Assembly (NCBI GenBank): GCA_027488375.1
Contig: JAIYBW010000004.1
Span: forward strand, 1 to 64,000
Reading direction: 5' to 3'
DNA from: Pseudomonadota bacterium
Lineage (GTDB): Bacteria > Bdellovibrionota > Bacteriovoracia > Bacteriovoracales > Bacteriovoracaceae
DNA: 64,000 nt
Part shown: positions 35,322-44,417 of the stretch, piece by piece
How positions within the stretch are numbered: the first letter of the stretch is position 1
How the letters are laid out: every line of letters begins with the position of its first letter
Notes under the pieces: model-generated
The model's input: only the letters and a program-made list of their open reading frames with translations
Told to the model about the DNA's origin: nothing
Databases searched by the model: none
Translations under genes and position numbers: made by a program

Positions 35322-36556
35322 TACTCAATTCCTCTAAGGGCCAGATCATCAAGAGTCACAGGGCCACTTTGTTCATCAATCTCAACCACGTAAAGGATAC
35401 CTTTAATATTTGTTTCATTTTGATAGGTCGTAGCAAGATCCATGGCCTTCATGACAGAGTCTAATAAATTTCTTTGGTCTTTAAATGTCACACCATCGTA
35501 AGTATTTTCTCTTTGGGCGATACAGCCACTTGTCCTCATAAAAGGGTAGTAGGGTGTATTTTTATCGATATTTATTTTGCCTGTACCATGGATTCTCAAT
35601 TGATTTCTTCCGATGTCACGGGCCACACTGGCCGGTTTCCACCAATCTGAATTATGAGATGAGCTTGGTAGGAGTGATTTCATTAAAACTTCGTTCGAAG
35701 ATTTCGGAACAAAATTTAAAATCATCCGGCGGAATTTACCAAAAGAAAGTTGTGAATCCGCCACAGGCATAACTGAATCAATGGTATGAATCCCTGCAGG
35801 AGTATTTCCGTTTCTCACATAACTAGGTAAGCCACGGCTTGAAGAAGCAAGGGATGGATTAGACCACAGTTTTCCTTCTTCATTTCTTACGGCGTCTCCA
35901 TGGATATTTTTCATCACCATGAGGCATGGATAGAGTCTGTTGGTTCGGCAGAACATGAAGATTTTAACACTTTTCACATATTCACCATTCATATAGGTGG
36001 TGACATCTGGGGCATTATGAAAAAGATCCCCAACCTCATCATTAGTCATGTCTTTGACGGAGTCTTCAATCTGAACGATATCAAAATATTGATCATGAGT
36101 TCGTGCCAGTGAAACGATCTCTGAAGCTCCAGAAAGAAGAAGAAGTTCTTCATAGGCAGCGACAAGATAAATGACTTTCGTTTCAGGTGAAAGGCTTCTT
36201 AGATTATTTAAAAGTTCTTGTTCAAGCTCTTGGGCAATTGTTGTGGTCTTTTTGTATTTAAGTCTCAGAATCGCCACACGAAGTTTCTGAGCAAGATCAA
36301 AATGAAGTGGAGCTTCTTTATTAAGCGCCTTCGTGGCCTTAAGAGATCCCTCTTCAGCCAAATCCCACAGAGCATCCACGAACACCATCTGTTCGAATGG
36401 AGTGAATCCTTGGTAATTAATTATTTGAGATTTTGAGCTTGTTTCAATGGCCGTTTGGTATTGACCGTATAAAGTTTCCTCCAGCACAGTATCTGAAATT
36501 GAAGCAAAAACTGGTGTGATTGAAAGAACTAAACTAAGTGCAACCCATTGAAGCAT
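35321..36556 (-). CDS. Secreted L,D-transpeptidase-like protein with altered active-site motif
   Basis: This 411-residue exported protein (signal peptide about 1-18) has a C-terminal YkuD-like block. IHGTG carries His323 and TSGCIAQRE carries Cys345. L,D-transpeptidases use HGT followed by SHGC(V/I)R to crosslink peptidoglycan or attach lipoproteins through the Cys. Here the His of SHGC is Ser343 and the following Arg is shifted, so activity may be changed or lost. The N-terminal half is helical (TPR-like spacing) without known motif. An AAGGGATG ribosome site precedes the ATG. It heads the three-gene operon. Confidence 0.6.
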   Translation of the reverse strand: MLQWVALSLVLSITPVFASISDTVLEETLYGQYQTAIETSSKSQIINYQGFTPFEQMVFVDALWDLAEEGSLKATKALNKEAPLHFDLAQKLRVAILRLKYKKTTTIAQELEQELLNNLRSLSPETKVIYLVAAYEELLLLSGASEIVSLARTHDQYFDIVQIEDSVKDMTNDEVGDLFHNAPDVTTYMNGEYVKSVKIFMFCRTNRLYPCLMVMKNIHGDAVRNEEGKLWSNPSLASSSRGLPSYVRNGNTPAGIHTIDSVMPVADSQLSFGKFRRMILNFVPKSSNEVLMKSLLPSSSHNSDWWKPASVARDIGRNQLRIHGTGKINIDKNTPYYPFMRTSGCIAQRENTYDGVTFKDQRNLLDSVMKAMDLATTYQNETNIKGILYVVEIDEQSGPVTLDDLALRGIE

Positions 36557-36651
36557 AATTCATCCCTTTTTAAGCAATCTATAGTCACGAAGCGTAACAC
36601 TCAAGTGTTAGGGACGACAAGAGGGATGGATGAAATCTTTAGTCTCTTGGG

Positions 36652-37629
36652 CTAGGGCATGTAAACAATACTTGTCATAGAAGAAAAGATTTTTGACTCA
36701 CCAAGCCATACGTGACCTTCTTGGCACTCATAAGTCGGATCATATCTGCCACAATCCTCACCCCAGCTATTGCGGATGAGGTATTCGCAGCTATTTGTTT
36801 CAGAGTTCCAGCGTCTACCAAGGATAATGGAAGTATGAAGTTGATTAATCTTAAAGCCCCGAGAGGAGCTATCTTTAAGAATTCGAGAGTCATAATCTAG
36901 GCCAACAATTTTTTCCTTTTCAAGTTGTTCTGCGACAGATTGAAAAATATGAGGAGATTTAAAACTCATCTTCACTTTGGAAGAATGATCAAAAGAGATT
37001 CTATCTTGAGCACAAACTCTTTCTCTTAATTTGAAGTAAAAACCTGCAAGAAATTTTGTGTCTAAGAGCTCAAGAAATACATTTGCATCGACGTTTTTGA
37101 ATTGAAAGTAGAAAGGTAGATTTTCTGATGTTAGTGATTTTCTTGTTTCAAATAAAAAAGCGATATCTTTCATGGCCTCTTTTAAATTAACTTCTTCGGT
37201 CCTGAAATTTCCTTTCGTCAATGTGATTTTGGTCCATTTTTCAGACGGAAAAACAGATTCTGGACACCAGCCATCTTTCATCGTTGAAAGAAGAGCTTTT
37301 TTATTAAAGCCTGTTTGGTGGGCCTCATTTTTGATATTTGGATCTTTGCGGCTTATAACATTCGCGTCTAGCCAGCGCATGAAAAGACCAATGTTCGTTT
37401 GATTGTAACCGATGGCGACGTCGGCAGCCGAAATTCTCTCTGAGATTTGATAATGCTCATTAAGCATGTCCGCGGCCGTAAAAGAATAGCACCAAGCTAT
37501 TGGGCCTTGATTTCTCACTTTCCCAAGTAATTCATTTCTTAGATCAATGGCCGAGCAATCACTTCTTTGAGTGGGCACAAATGAATAAACAAGAGTAGGG
37601 ATTAGAAGTGCAAAATACAACAATTTCAT
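36652..37629 (-). CDS. Secreted papain-family (C1) cysteine protease
   Basis: This 325-residue protein has a signal peptide (about 1-16) and a papain-like catalytic set: Gln41 (NQG oxyanion residue), Cys47 in AWCYSF, His265 in LHTSIILG and Asn287 in IRNSWG. The order and IRNSWG block are diagnostic of family C1. No propeptide precedes the catalytic domain; a large insert (about 75-245) separates the halves. GGAGGAG upstream of the ATG gives strong initiation. It likely degrades proteins in the periplasm or outside the cell. Confidence 0.83.
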   Translation of the reverse strand: MKLLYFALLIPTLVYSFVPTQRSDCSAIDLRNELLGKVRNQGPIAWCYSFTAADMLNEHYQISERISAADVAIGYNQTNIGLFMRWLDANVISRKDPNIKNEAHQTGFNKKALLSTMKDGWCPESVFPSEKWTKITLTKGNFRTEEVNLKEAMKDIAFLFETRKSLTSENLPFYFQFKNVDANVFLELLDTKFLAGFYFKLRERVCAQDRISFDHSSKVKMSFKSPHIFQSVAEQLEKEKIVGLDYDSRILKDSSSRGFKINQLHTSIILGRRWNSETNSCEYLIRNSWGEDCGRYDPTYECQEGHVWLGESKIFSSMTSIVYMP

Positions 37630-37738
37630 ATCTCCTCCATGAGACCAGGCTTTGATTCAATCATGGTTAAGATCCAATTGTCCAAGGGATAATGTAAGTT
37701 AAACCTTTGATTTAGTTGAGTCTTTTAGGTTTGAACAC

Positions 37739-37766
37739 TTGACGTTAGAAGAAAGCGCATTATCTT
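37739..37766 (+). promoter_or_regulatory. Promoter of htpX
   Basis: TTGACG (37739-37744) and TATCTT (37761-37766) are 16 bases apart. A roughly 30-base leader with TTGGAG leads to the ATG at 37801. Confidence 0.5.
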
Positions 37767-37800
37767 ATAGGTAAGGTTTTTTAAATCTATTGGAGTTTGT

Positions 37801-38694
37801 ATGTTTAAAAGGATTTTCCTCTTTGTTCTCACCAACATTCTTGTCATGGTGACAGTTTCTATTGTTCTCAGTGTTCTTGGTTTAAATTCGTATATTACGA
37901 GTGCTGGGTTAAATTACAACGCGCTCATGGGGTTTTGTTTAGTTTGGGGCTTTGTAGGTTCTGGGATTTCATTGATGCTTTCAAAATTCATGGCAAAAAC
38001 CATGATGGGTGTGGAAATCGTTGATGACCGTGGCCAATACGGAGACCTTGTTCGTAAAGTTCATGCTCTTTCTCGTGCGGCCGGCCTGACTAAAATGCCT
38101 GAAGTGGGAGTTTATAATTCTCCTGAAGTGAATGCTTTTGCGACAGGACCTTCAAAAAATAATTCACTCGTTGCTGTTTCAACTGGTCTTCTTCAGCAAA
38201 TGAATACAGACGAAGTTGAGGGAGTCCTTGCCCACGAAGTCGCTCACGTTGCCAATGGTGATATGGTGACGATGGCCTTGGTTCAAGGTGTTGTTAACGC
38301 CTTTGTTATGTTCTTTGCTCGTATCGCTGCTTTTGCTCTTCAGAATGCCATGAGAGGGGACCGCGATGATGATGAACGTTCAATGACTGAGGGCTGGGCT
38401 TACCATATTTCAGTTTTTGTCTTTGAAATTGCTTTCTCATTCTTGGGAATGTTTGTTGTGGCCTACTTTTCACGAATCAGAGAATTTCGTGCGGATCAAG
38501 GCGGAGCGAAGTTTGCTGGTAAAAATAAAATGATTGGCGCTTTAAGAAGACTTCAGCAGAAGATTGATCTCGTTGATGATTCAAAAGACCAAATCAAAGC
38601 GATGAAGATTTCTTCAAAGAAAGGACTTATGTCTTTTCTCTCAACCCATCCTTCTTTAGAAGATCGAATCGCGGCCCTAGAAAGATCCATGTAA
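37801..38694 (+). CDS. htpX: HtpX membrane zinc metalloprotease
   Basis: This 297-residue inner-membrane protease matches HtpX in length and order: two N-terminal membrane helices (about 5-30, 40-62), zinc motif LAHEVAHVANGDM, two further hydrophobic segments, then REFRADQGGA supplying the third zinc ligand. HtpX degrades misfolded membrane proteins. In E. coli it is a heat-shock/Cpx gene; regulation here is unknown. A GGAG ribosome site lies before the ATG and a strong hairpin terminator follows. Confidence 0.95.
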   Translation: MFKRIFLFVLTNILVMVTVSIVLSVLGLNSYITSAGLNYNALMGFCLVWGFVGSGISLMLSKFMAKTMMGVEIVDDRGQYGDLVRKVHALSRAAGLTKMPEVGVYNSPEVNAFATGPSKNNSLVAVSTGLLQQMNTDEVEGVLAHEVAHVANGDMVTMALVQGVVNAFVMFFARIAAFALQNAMRGDRDDDERSMTEGWAYHISVFVFEIAFSFLGMFVVAYFSRIREFRADQGGAKFAGKNKMIGALRRLQQKIDLVDDSKDQIKAMKISSKKGLMSFLSTHPSLEDRIAALERSM

Positions 38695-38696
38695 TT

Positions 38697-38724
38697 AAAA
38701 GGGGAGCGAAAGCTTCCCTTTTTT
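38697..38724 (+). terminator. Rho-independent terminator of htpX
   Basis: AAAAGGGGAGC (38697-38707) pairs with GCTTCCCTTTT around GAAA, followed by a run of T. The A-rich left arm gives T residues on the other strand, so it can also serve the convergent gene ending at 38723. Confidence 0.85.
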
Positions 38725-39667
38725 AGAACTCTATAAGATTATTTTTGATTTCGTTATATTCAGAAATAATTTCAGTTACAATCTCTTGGACAGTTTGAGT
38801 CTTTTTAATCATGGAGCAACCTTGGCCGATCTCAAGTTCTCCTTCCTCAAGATTTCCCTCAAGCATGCCTAGGCGAGCTCGTCCTTTTCCAAGTAAAGAC
38901 ACAAGTTCTTCTTCACTGGCCCCTTGGTCTTCAAGTTTTTTAATATCTTCGAAAAACTTATTTTTTAGAAGCCTCACGGGAACATTTTTTTTCAAAGTCA
39001 GCATGGTACTTGATGGAGTGGAGTGGATGATGGCATTTTTAAAATGATCATGAGCACTTGATTCAAAGCTTGTTACAAAGCGAGTTCCCATTTGAACTCC
39101 TTGGGCTCCTAAGCACATGGCCGCTGCTATGCCTCGGCCATCAATAATTCCTCCCGCAGCAATAACAGGAATTTTTACGGCTTCAACCACTTGGGGAATG
39201 AGAACCATAGTCGTGATTTCATCTCTTCCATTGTGACCTCCGGCCTCAAATCCTTCCGCAATGATAGCATCACAGCCAGCGGCTTCACATTTTTTTGCGA
39301 GCTCTGGAGTTGAGGTCACATGAATCACAACAGCTCCCTGTTCTTTTAACCAGGCAGTGTAGGTTTTAGGAGAACCAGCGGACGTAATAAAAATTTTTAT
39401 GCCTAAATCTAAACTGACTTGCAGTTGCTCTTTTGTTTTTTCATAAAGAAGGGGAACGTTAACGGCAAGTCGCTCAGGATGATTTGTCAGAGATTTTGCC
39501 TTGAGGATGTGTTCCTTCAAAAGTTCAGGCTTCATGGATCCAGCTCCAATAACTCCTAAGATTCCAGCATTCGCCGAAGCTGCTGCCAATTTACCTCCGG
39601 AAACCCAAACCATTCCGGCCTGGATGATGGGGTATTTTAAAGGCAGAAGATCAGTTATTTTTTTCAT
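38723..39667 (-). CDS. FMN-dependent enoyl-ACP reductase II / nitronate monooxygenase family
   Basis: This 314-residue TIM-barrel flavoenzyme resembles FabK: N-terminal LKYPIIQAGMVWVSGG, EAGGHNG with catalytic-type His145, IPVIAAGGI and MGTRFV phosphate-binding segments. FabK reduces enoyl-ACP in fatty acid synthesis; nitronate monooxygenase shares the fold and motifs, so the two cannot be separated by eye, though the N-terminus favours FabK. The ATG at 39667 is chosen because it begins the family-conserved MKKITDLL and lies 4 bases after the mnmD stop. It is cotranscribed with mnmD. Confidence 0.75.
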   Translation of the reverse strand: MKKITDLLPLKYPIIQAGMVWVSGGKLAAASANAGILGVIGAGSMKPELLKEHILKAKSLTNHPERLAVNVPLLYEKTKEQLQVSLDLGIKIFITSAGSPKTYTAWLKEQGAVVIHVTSTPELAKKCEAAGCDAIIAEGFEAGGHNGRDEITTMVLIPQVVEAVKIPVIAAGGIIDGRGIAAAMCLGAQGVQMGTRFVTSFESSAHDHFKNAIIHSTPSSTMLTLKKNVPVRLLKNKFFEDIKKLEDQGASEEELVSLLGKGRARLGMLEGNLEEGELEIGQGCSMIKKTQTVQEIVTEIISEYNEIKNNLIEF

Positions 39668-39671
39668 AAAG

Positions 39672-40457
39672 TTATTTTCGCAGAAGCTCAGAAAGATTGT
39701 CATCAGTTAATGCATTCACTGGTGAGCGACTTAGTTGGAGTAAAATATCAGGATCAGATTCACCTACGAGTTTGGCCCGGGTGCTGGTTCTCTTTGGCCC
39801 AAATTTATCACCTTTAGAAAGAATCCACCCAGCCTCGACGAGGCTTTTTCTAATAGAAGAACTCGCTGAATAGGTGGAAAGAATCACATCAAGTTTCGAA
39901 GAATTTTTTAAAAGTTTAAACCACTCTTTCGTCCAAAGGATGGGATTTTTTTTGGGCGAGAAGGCGTCTTGGTAAATGGCATCCCAGTGAATTGGATTTT
40001 TCTGGATATAAAAGGGGAGAGTTTTTCGTGCATCTCCGCAGAGAATATCAATTGTAATTTTATCCCATGAGCAGGAAAGGATTTTTTGATCATTATTTTC
40101 GTTCCACTCAAGATGTTTGAGCAAGGGATGATCCTGATGAGTTTCTTTAAACCATTGAAGAAGTTTTTCATCAATTTCTAGAGAGACAAATTTCCATGAA
40201 CCTGAAAAATCATTTAAGGCCGTGAGAGTTTCCATTAATCCGATTCCAAGTCCGAATCCCACTTCAAGAATATTGAGTTCTGAATTCTTGAGACTCTTTT
40301 CTTTGATTTGGCAGCCCTTGATGTAGTGAAGTTGCGTTTCTTCTTTGGCACCTGTGGTGGAATGACAGGCTTCCTGAAAAGCTTCAGAAAAGAGGGTGTA
40401 TGAACCATCTTCAGTTGGGACCCATTGGTGATTTTCTGGAGCGAGAGGTTTATTCAC
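39672..40457 (-). CDS. mnmD: tRNA wobble-uridine methyltransferase MnmD
   Basis: This 261-residue protein matches the stand-alone MnmD family: TEDGSYTLFSEAFQEACHS near residue 15-33, the SAM motif EVGFGLGIGL, and YQDAFSPKKNP with FGPKRTSTRA near the end. MnmD finishes mnm5(s2)U34 in tRNA by methylation; E. coli fuses it to an FAD oxidase in MnmC, and no oxidase domain is attached here. The start is GTG at 40457, with no clear Shine-Dalgarno. It leads a two-gene operon with the FabK-like gene. Confidence 0.88.
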   Translation of the reverse strand: MNKPLAPENHQWVPTEDGSYTLFSEAFQEACHSTTGAKEETQLHYIKGCQIKEKSLKNSELNILEVGFGLGIGLMETLTALNDFSGSWKFVSLEIDEKLLQWFKETHQDHPLLKHLEWNENNDQKILSCSWDKITIDILCGDARKTLPFYIQKNPIHWDAIYQDAFSPKKNPILWTKEWFKLLKNSSKLDVILSTYSASSSIRKSLVEAGWILSKGDKFGPKRTSTRAKLVGESDPDILLQLSRSPVNALTDDNLSELLRK

Positions 40458-40622
40458 GGTGTAACTGCCTAAAATAATGGTCTTTTCTCAAGTTAATAAA
40501 AGCTCTAAGTCTTTAAAAAGACGTTCATAAAGAATTGTTATCAAAGCTTTACAAGGGGTTCAACTAAAATCGTTCAAGCACTGACTTTTAAAGCCGATAG
40601 GGTTACTGGAGAATTTTGTCTC

Positions 40623-43600
40623 ATGAAGCTATTTTCATTAACACTTTTATTGTTAATTTCTTTTTCGGCGATAGCTGGCTCTGAATGGTATTCGACTATC
40701 TCAGATTACATTATTAATTCTGATCAGGAAGACGGTAATGTAGAATGTAATGACCAAAATCCTATTGTGAAGGCTTCCTACGAAGCTCTTGGTAAGGAAC
40801 TTATAAGAAGTTGTAAGGAAAACCATAAAAAAAGGAATGATTACTCAGGTTACTGTAATTGTATCAATGCAGAGTTAAAGAATTTTCAAAAGCAGAGATT
40901 AGCAACTGATTTTTCAAGAGTTAATTCAAATCGTGAAGAGCAGATGAATAAAAAGCGAAAGGAATTTGAGACAAAGTTTGACAGTGCTTATGAGCAAATG
41001 ATTTTTGGTCTTCAAATTCAAAACGAGATTATTAATTCCGAGTCAGATAAAGTTGAATGTACTCCTGCGATTGTGAGCTCTTATGCTTATGATGCAAATG
41101 AGAAGTATGTTGAAACGAGAAAAAAATTTCTTGAAGACCAGCTTGCAAAAATTCAGAAAGAATATGGAAATAAATGTAAAGACCCCAGTCTTGTTAGAAA
41201 GTTGATATCATTTAGTTTCAAAAAGAACTGCCAAAAGATGGGTGTTAGAATTAATGAAATTGAAAATAAAATCAAAGACAATGATAAATTTCATAAGGAG
41301 TCCATCGATAAGCTAGCCGATCCTGATATGGTTTGCTTAGATAACAATAGTTTTAATAGGAATATCGAAGAACTTAAGAGGATTAAACTTGAAGTCGATG
41401 TCGATAATAAAACAGCACTCGACGAGGTCAATTTAAAAAAAGTTAATAGCTTACTTACTTCGCTAGAAAAATATGAAGAAACGAATAAATTTGATAAGCA
41501 GGGAAAAGTTCCAGTTTTTGGAAGTGGTAATGTTTTAAATTTTTCTAATTCTTCAAATGCTGAAAACTCTTGTAGAAGACCTGAAGATTCAGAACAAGAA
41601 ACTTTGATTAAGTCTAAGGTATTTATCAATTCTTTCACTTTAATGAAGACGCAGTATTCTGAATCATCTTCAGATAGTGCATGTTCCAAAGATGAGGTTT
41701 GTAAAAAATTTCAAGAAAAAAACAAAACTTTTGAAAAAAAGAATCAAGATAAGTATATGTCTGATCATGCCAATGCATGTTTCACTTTCGGGGAATATAA
41801 GACGTTTAAGAGTTTGCCTATCAACGATAGATTGTTTAAGGAAATTGCCAAATCTAATAACCCTGTTGCTTTGCTTCAGCCGGATTCACATGATAAAGAA
41901 AAGCTGAGTTTTTTGCGATCTAATCCGATCCTTACTAGTTTTCTTATGCATCCAGATGATAATTTGAAAACCAAGTTGAATGGAATGTTAAAAAAACTTT
42001 CAAATGATATGCTTTTAGCAAAATCAGATGCTGATAAACTAAAAACTTATCTTCAATTTTTAAAAGGTAATGATGGGCTTGCGGGGCTAAAAAATTCTAA
42101 TGACAGGAAAACTCAGCAGCTTTCTATTTGTGCAGACATTGCTAGAAATTACAATCTAATTAAGCAGGCTGATTACCTGCCGGACGAAGATGATCTTTTT
42201 GATTCGATACCGAAAAAGGTTAAGAAGGAAGTTAATGAGTGTAAGGAAACGACAAGCACTGCACCTCATGATGATCCACTAAAAGTACTTGCTTTAGATC
42301 CGCTTTTTACTATTGGTGATGAAAATCAAAATTTGAGTGAAGAGCAGGAGGATAGAGACTATCAAAGGTTTTTGAAAAATGAATGTGTCACGGCCAATGG
42401 TCAAACCTATAAAGATTTCTTATCTAAAACGTGCCCTAATGAAACTGAAACTGCAAAATTGGATGAGTGTCGCCAACAATTTCTGAAACTCACAGGCCTT
42501 GGTAAAATTAAGGACGTTTATAATGATTCGGGGGTTAACTCTGATTTGAGTCACATGCCTCCTGGTGGATTGCTCCCTGGAAGCGGAGGCCAAGATACGG
42601 ACTTTATAAATTGGTTTAATCATAATATTCTTCCAAACTATAACCAAGATCCAACTGGCATGTTTGGCATCGAATCTTACCTTGCCAATAGAAAGGCTGA
42701 ACAAGATTTTATATCTCGTACTCCAATGCCTCAAAGTTCTAAAAATTCATTTGCCTCGAATAGAGAAAGTTCTCCTCCTTCTGACCTTCGTAGAAAGGGG
42801 AGAGATCTTCCCAACCCAGGCCAAGTCCAACCGCGTTTCAACGTGCCAACTCAGTCAAATCAGGCCATGGCGAATTCACAAACTCCATCGAGACAACCTG
42901 CTTCTTTAGGTATAGACCCTTTAAGAGACAATACAAATGTGCGTAAGCCTAACATCCGAGCAAATTCTGATGATAAATGGAGTTCAGGAACCCAGTCGCC
43001 ACAATATCCAAATTCTCAAGATTCTAAATTAGGTAAGGCCGATCTCGATAAACTAGCTGAAGACAATAATAAGTTGAAAGATCTCAATACAAGCATGGCA
43101 AAAAAAGATTCTGAAGTCTCATCTAATAATTCCCAAGGAGGCACAGTTTCTGGGGCCGTAGCAAGTTCTGGTCCTATTCCTGCCGGATCTCAATCTTCAT
43201 TTTCCTTTGCCCGTGGATCAAAATCTGTCGCCCTAGGTGAATCTCCCGAAAAAAAGGGAACTTATAACGATGCCCTCAATAATATCCATGAAAAGTCAGC
43301 CTTGACTGTCCTTGGAGGGGTCATTGATCCGTCCGAATTTAAAGGACCTCAACAAAGTGCTAAGGATCTCATAGTAGATGATCCTAAAAAGTTTGAAAAA
43401 CTTGGTGAAGATCCAGCTCTCTTAGAAGCTTTTATTAAAGAAAAAATGAAAGGTATGGCCATCGGTGAATCGAAAATTATTACGATTATCAATGCTAGTC
43501 CGAATCGTCCGGTGCCCCACATGATCTTTAGAATTAAGGCTAAAGCAGATGGAAGCTTTGATATCCAATCTGTACCGTCAGAGGTTCCTGTTCGGGTAGC

Positions 43601-43640
43601 CACTCTCAAGAGTCTTATTGATCAATTACCGAAAAGATAA
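40623..43640 (+). CDS. Large secreted cysteine-containing protein of unknown function
   Basis: This 1005-residue protein has a Sec signal peptide (MKLFSLTLLLLISFSAIAGS). The N-terminal half is lysine- and glutamate-rich and helical with coiled-coil character (about 85-280) and many cysteines in CNDQ, SCKEN, YCNCIN, KCKDP and similar contexts. Residues about 690-870 are rich in Ser, Pro, Asn and Gln and look disordered. The C-terminal 110 residues appear folded (DDPKKFEKL, IITIINASPNRPV). No family is recognised. GGAG lies 10 bases before the ATG. Its stop abuts the convergent alpha/beta hydrolase stop. Confidence 0.7.
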   Translation: MKLFSLTLLLLISFSAIAGSEWYSTISDYIINSDQEDGNVECNDQNPIVKASYEALGKELIRSCKENHKKRNDYSGYCNCINAELKNFQKQRLATDFSRVNSNREEQMNKKRKEFETKFDSAYEQMIFGLQIQNEIINSESDKVECTPAIVSSYAYDANEKYVETRKKFLEDQLAKIQKEYGNKCKDPSLVRKLISFSFKKNCQKMGVRINEIENKIKDNDKFHKESIDKLADPDMVCLDNNSFNRNIEELKRIKLEVDVDNKTALDEVNLKKVNSLLTSLEKYEETNKFDKQGKVPVFGSGNVLNFSNSSNAENSCRRPEDSEQETLIKSKVFINSFTLMKTQYSESSSDSACSKDEVCKKFQEKNKTFEKKNQDKYMSDHANACFTFGEYKTFKSLPINDRLFKEIAKSNNPVALLQPDSHDKEKLSFLRSNPILTSFLMHPDDNLKTKLNGMLKKLSNDMLLAKSDADKLKTYLQFLKGNDGLAGLKNSNDRKTQQLSICADIARNYNLIKQADYLPDEDDLFDSIPKKVKKEVNECKETTSTAPHDDPLKVLALDPLFTIGDENQNLSEEQEDRDYQRFLKNECVTANGQTYKDFLSKTCPNETETAKLDECRQQFLKLTGLGKIKDVYNDSGVNSDLSHMPPGGLLPGSGGQDTDFINWFNHNILPNYNQDPTGMFGIESYLANRKAEQDFISRTPMPQSSKNSFASNRESSPPSDLRRKGRDLPNPGQVQPRFNVPTQSNQAMANSQTPSRQPASLGIDPLRDNTNVRKPNIRANSDDKWSSGTQSPQYPNSQDSKLGKADLDKLAEDNNKLKDLNTSMAKKDSEVSSNNSQGGTVSGAVASSGPIPAGSQSSFSFARGSKSVALGESPEKKGTYNDALNNIHEKSALTVLGGVIDPSEFKGPQQSAKDLIVDDPKKFEKLGEDPALLEAFIKEKMKGMAIGESKIITIINASPNRPVPHMIFRIKAKADGSFDIQSVPSEVPVRVATLKSLIDQLPKR

Positions 43641-44393
43641 TTATCTAACAAAACTTGTGACTTTCTCTATCGTCCAGTGAGGATCATCGGCCGTGAGGTC
43701 ATGCCCAGCTGTCGGATGTTCAAAAATGGGAACTTGCCATTTGTCTGCAATGGCCCGAGAGCAGTTCACACTCACCATGCGGTCTTGAGTCGCCGCCAAG
43801 ATGAGAATAGGAATTTGTGGTTTAAAATTTCCAATTCGGAAAGTTCCACCGGCCGTAATTTGTCTGATGGTATTGGCCAGGCTCACTGGTCGCTCTTTTT
43901 GAATTTCTTCCCAAAGATTGAGGGTCTGGTCAAAAACATTTTTATGATTACTTACAAGGCGAAGGATATGAGCTTCTTTGGCCCTTCCTTTTAAGGTTGG
44001 GACTTTGAATAAGTAAACAAGGGCGCGGGGTTTTAGCCTCTCAAAAGTTTTAGAGATGCCACCATAGCTGGTGTTAATGAGGACGGCCCTTTGAAAATCT
44101 TCAGGAAAGCTCTTCATCCATTGCGCGGCGATCATGCCCCCAAGAGATATCGCAACGAGAATGCAGTCATCTTGTTCCTGACGGGCAGCTAAGTAACTCT
44201 CCCGCATAATCTCAACCATCTTTTTGACAGATAAGGGAGAAGGGGTCTTAAAATGTACTCCAGCTCCTGGAATATCGATCATAGTCGTTTTAGCGCCAGG
44301 ATTTTGGGTGAGAAGTTTATCTGGAAAATCTCCCCAATGCTTAGATTCACGAATTAAACCACGAAAAAGGAAAAAATGTTTTTGCTTTGTCAT
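43641..44393 (-). CDS. Alpha/beta hydrolase
   Basis: This 250-residue cytoplasmic protein has the alpha/beta-hydrolase nucleophile elbow AISLGG (Ser in G/A-x-S-x-G position, about residue 103), a late LAATQDRMV acid block and EHPTAGHDL with the catalytic His. FRGLIRESKHWGDFP at the N-terminus is the usual oxyanion strand. Substrate is unknown; a carboxylesterase or lipase-like role is possible. The ATG at 44393 is only 24 bases from the divergent methyltransferase start; TAAGAT on this strand lies 8 bases upstream. Confidence 0.8.
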   Translation of the reverse strand: MTKQKHFFLFRGLIRESKHWGDFPDKLLTQNPGAKTTMIDIPGAGVHFKTPSPLSVKKMVEIMRESYLAARQEQDDCILVAISLGGMIAAQWMKSFPEDFQRAVLINTSYGGISKTFERLKPRALVYLFKVPTLKGRAKEAHILRLVSNHKNVFDQTLNLWEEIQKERPVSLANTIRQITAGGTFRIGNFKPQIPILILAATQDRMVSVNCSRAIADKWQVPIFEHPTAGHDLTADDPHWTIEKVTSFVR

Positions 44394-44411
44394 AGCTAAA
44401 CATCTTACACT
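44382..44411 (+). promoter_or_regulatory. Promoter of 44418 methyltransferase, leaderless
   Basis: TTGCTT (44382-44387) and TACACT (44406-44411) are 18 bases apart, and the ATG comes 6 bases after the -10. The -10 overlaps by two bases a minus-strand TAAGAT (44402-44407) that would serve the divergent hydrolase gene. Confidence 0.5.
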
Positions 44412-44417
44412 TTTTTT

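Noticed and set aside
41291-41689. A 132-codon minus-strand frame in the 1005-residue protein gene
   Set aside because: Serine/leucine-rich antisense shadow of lysine/glutamate-rich coding sequence.
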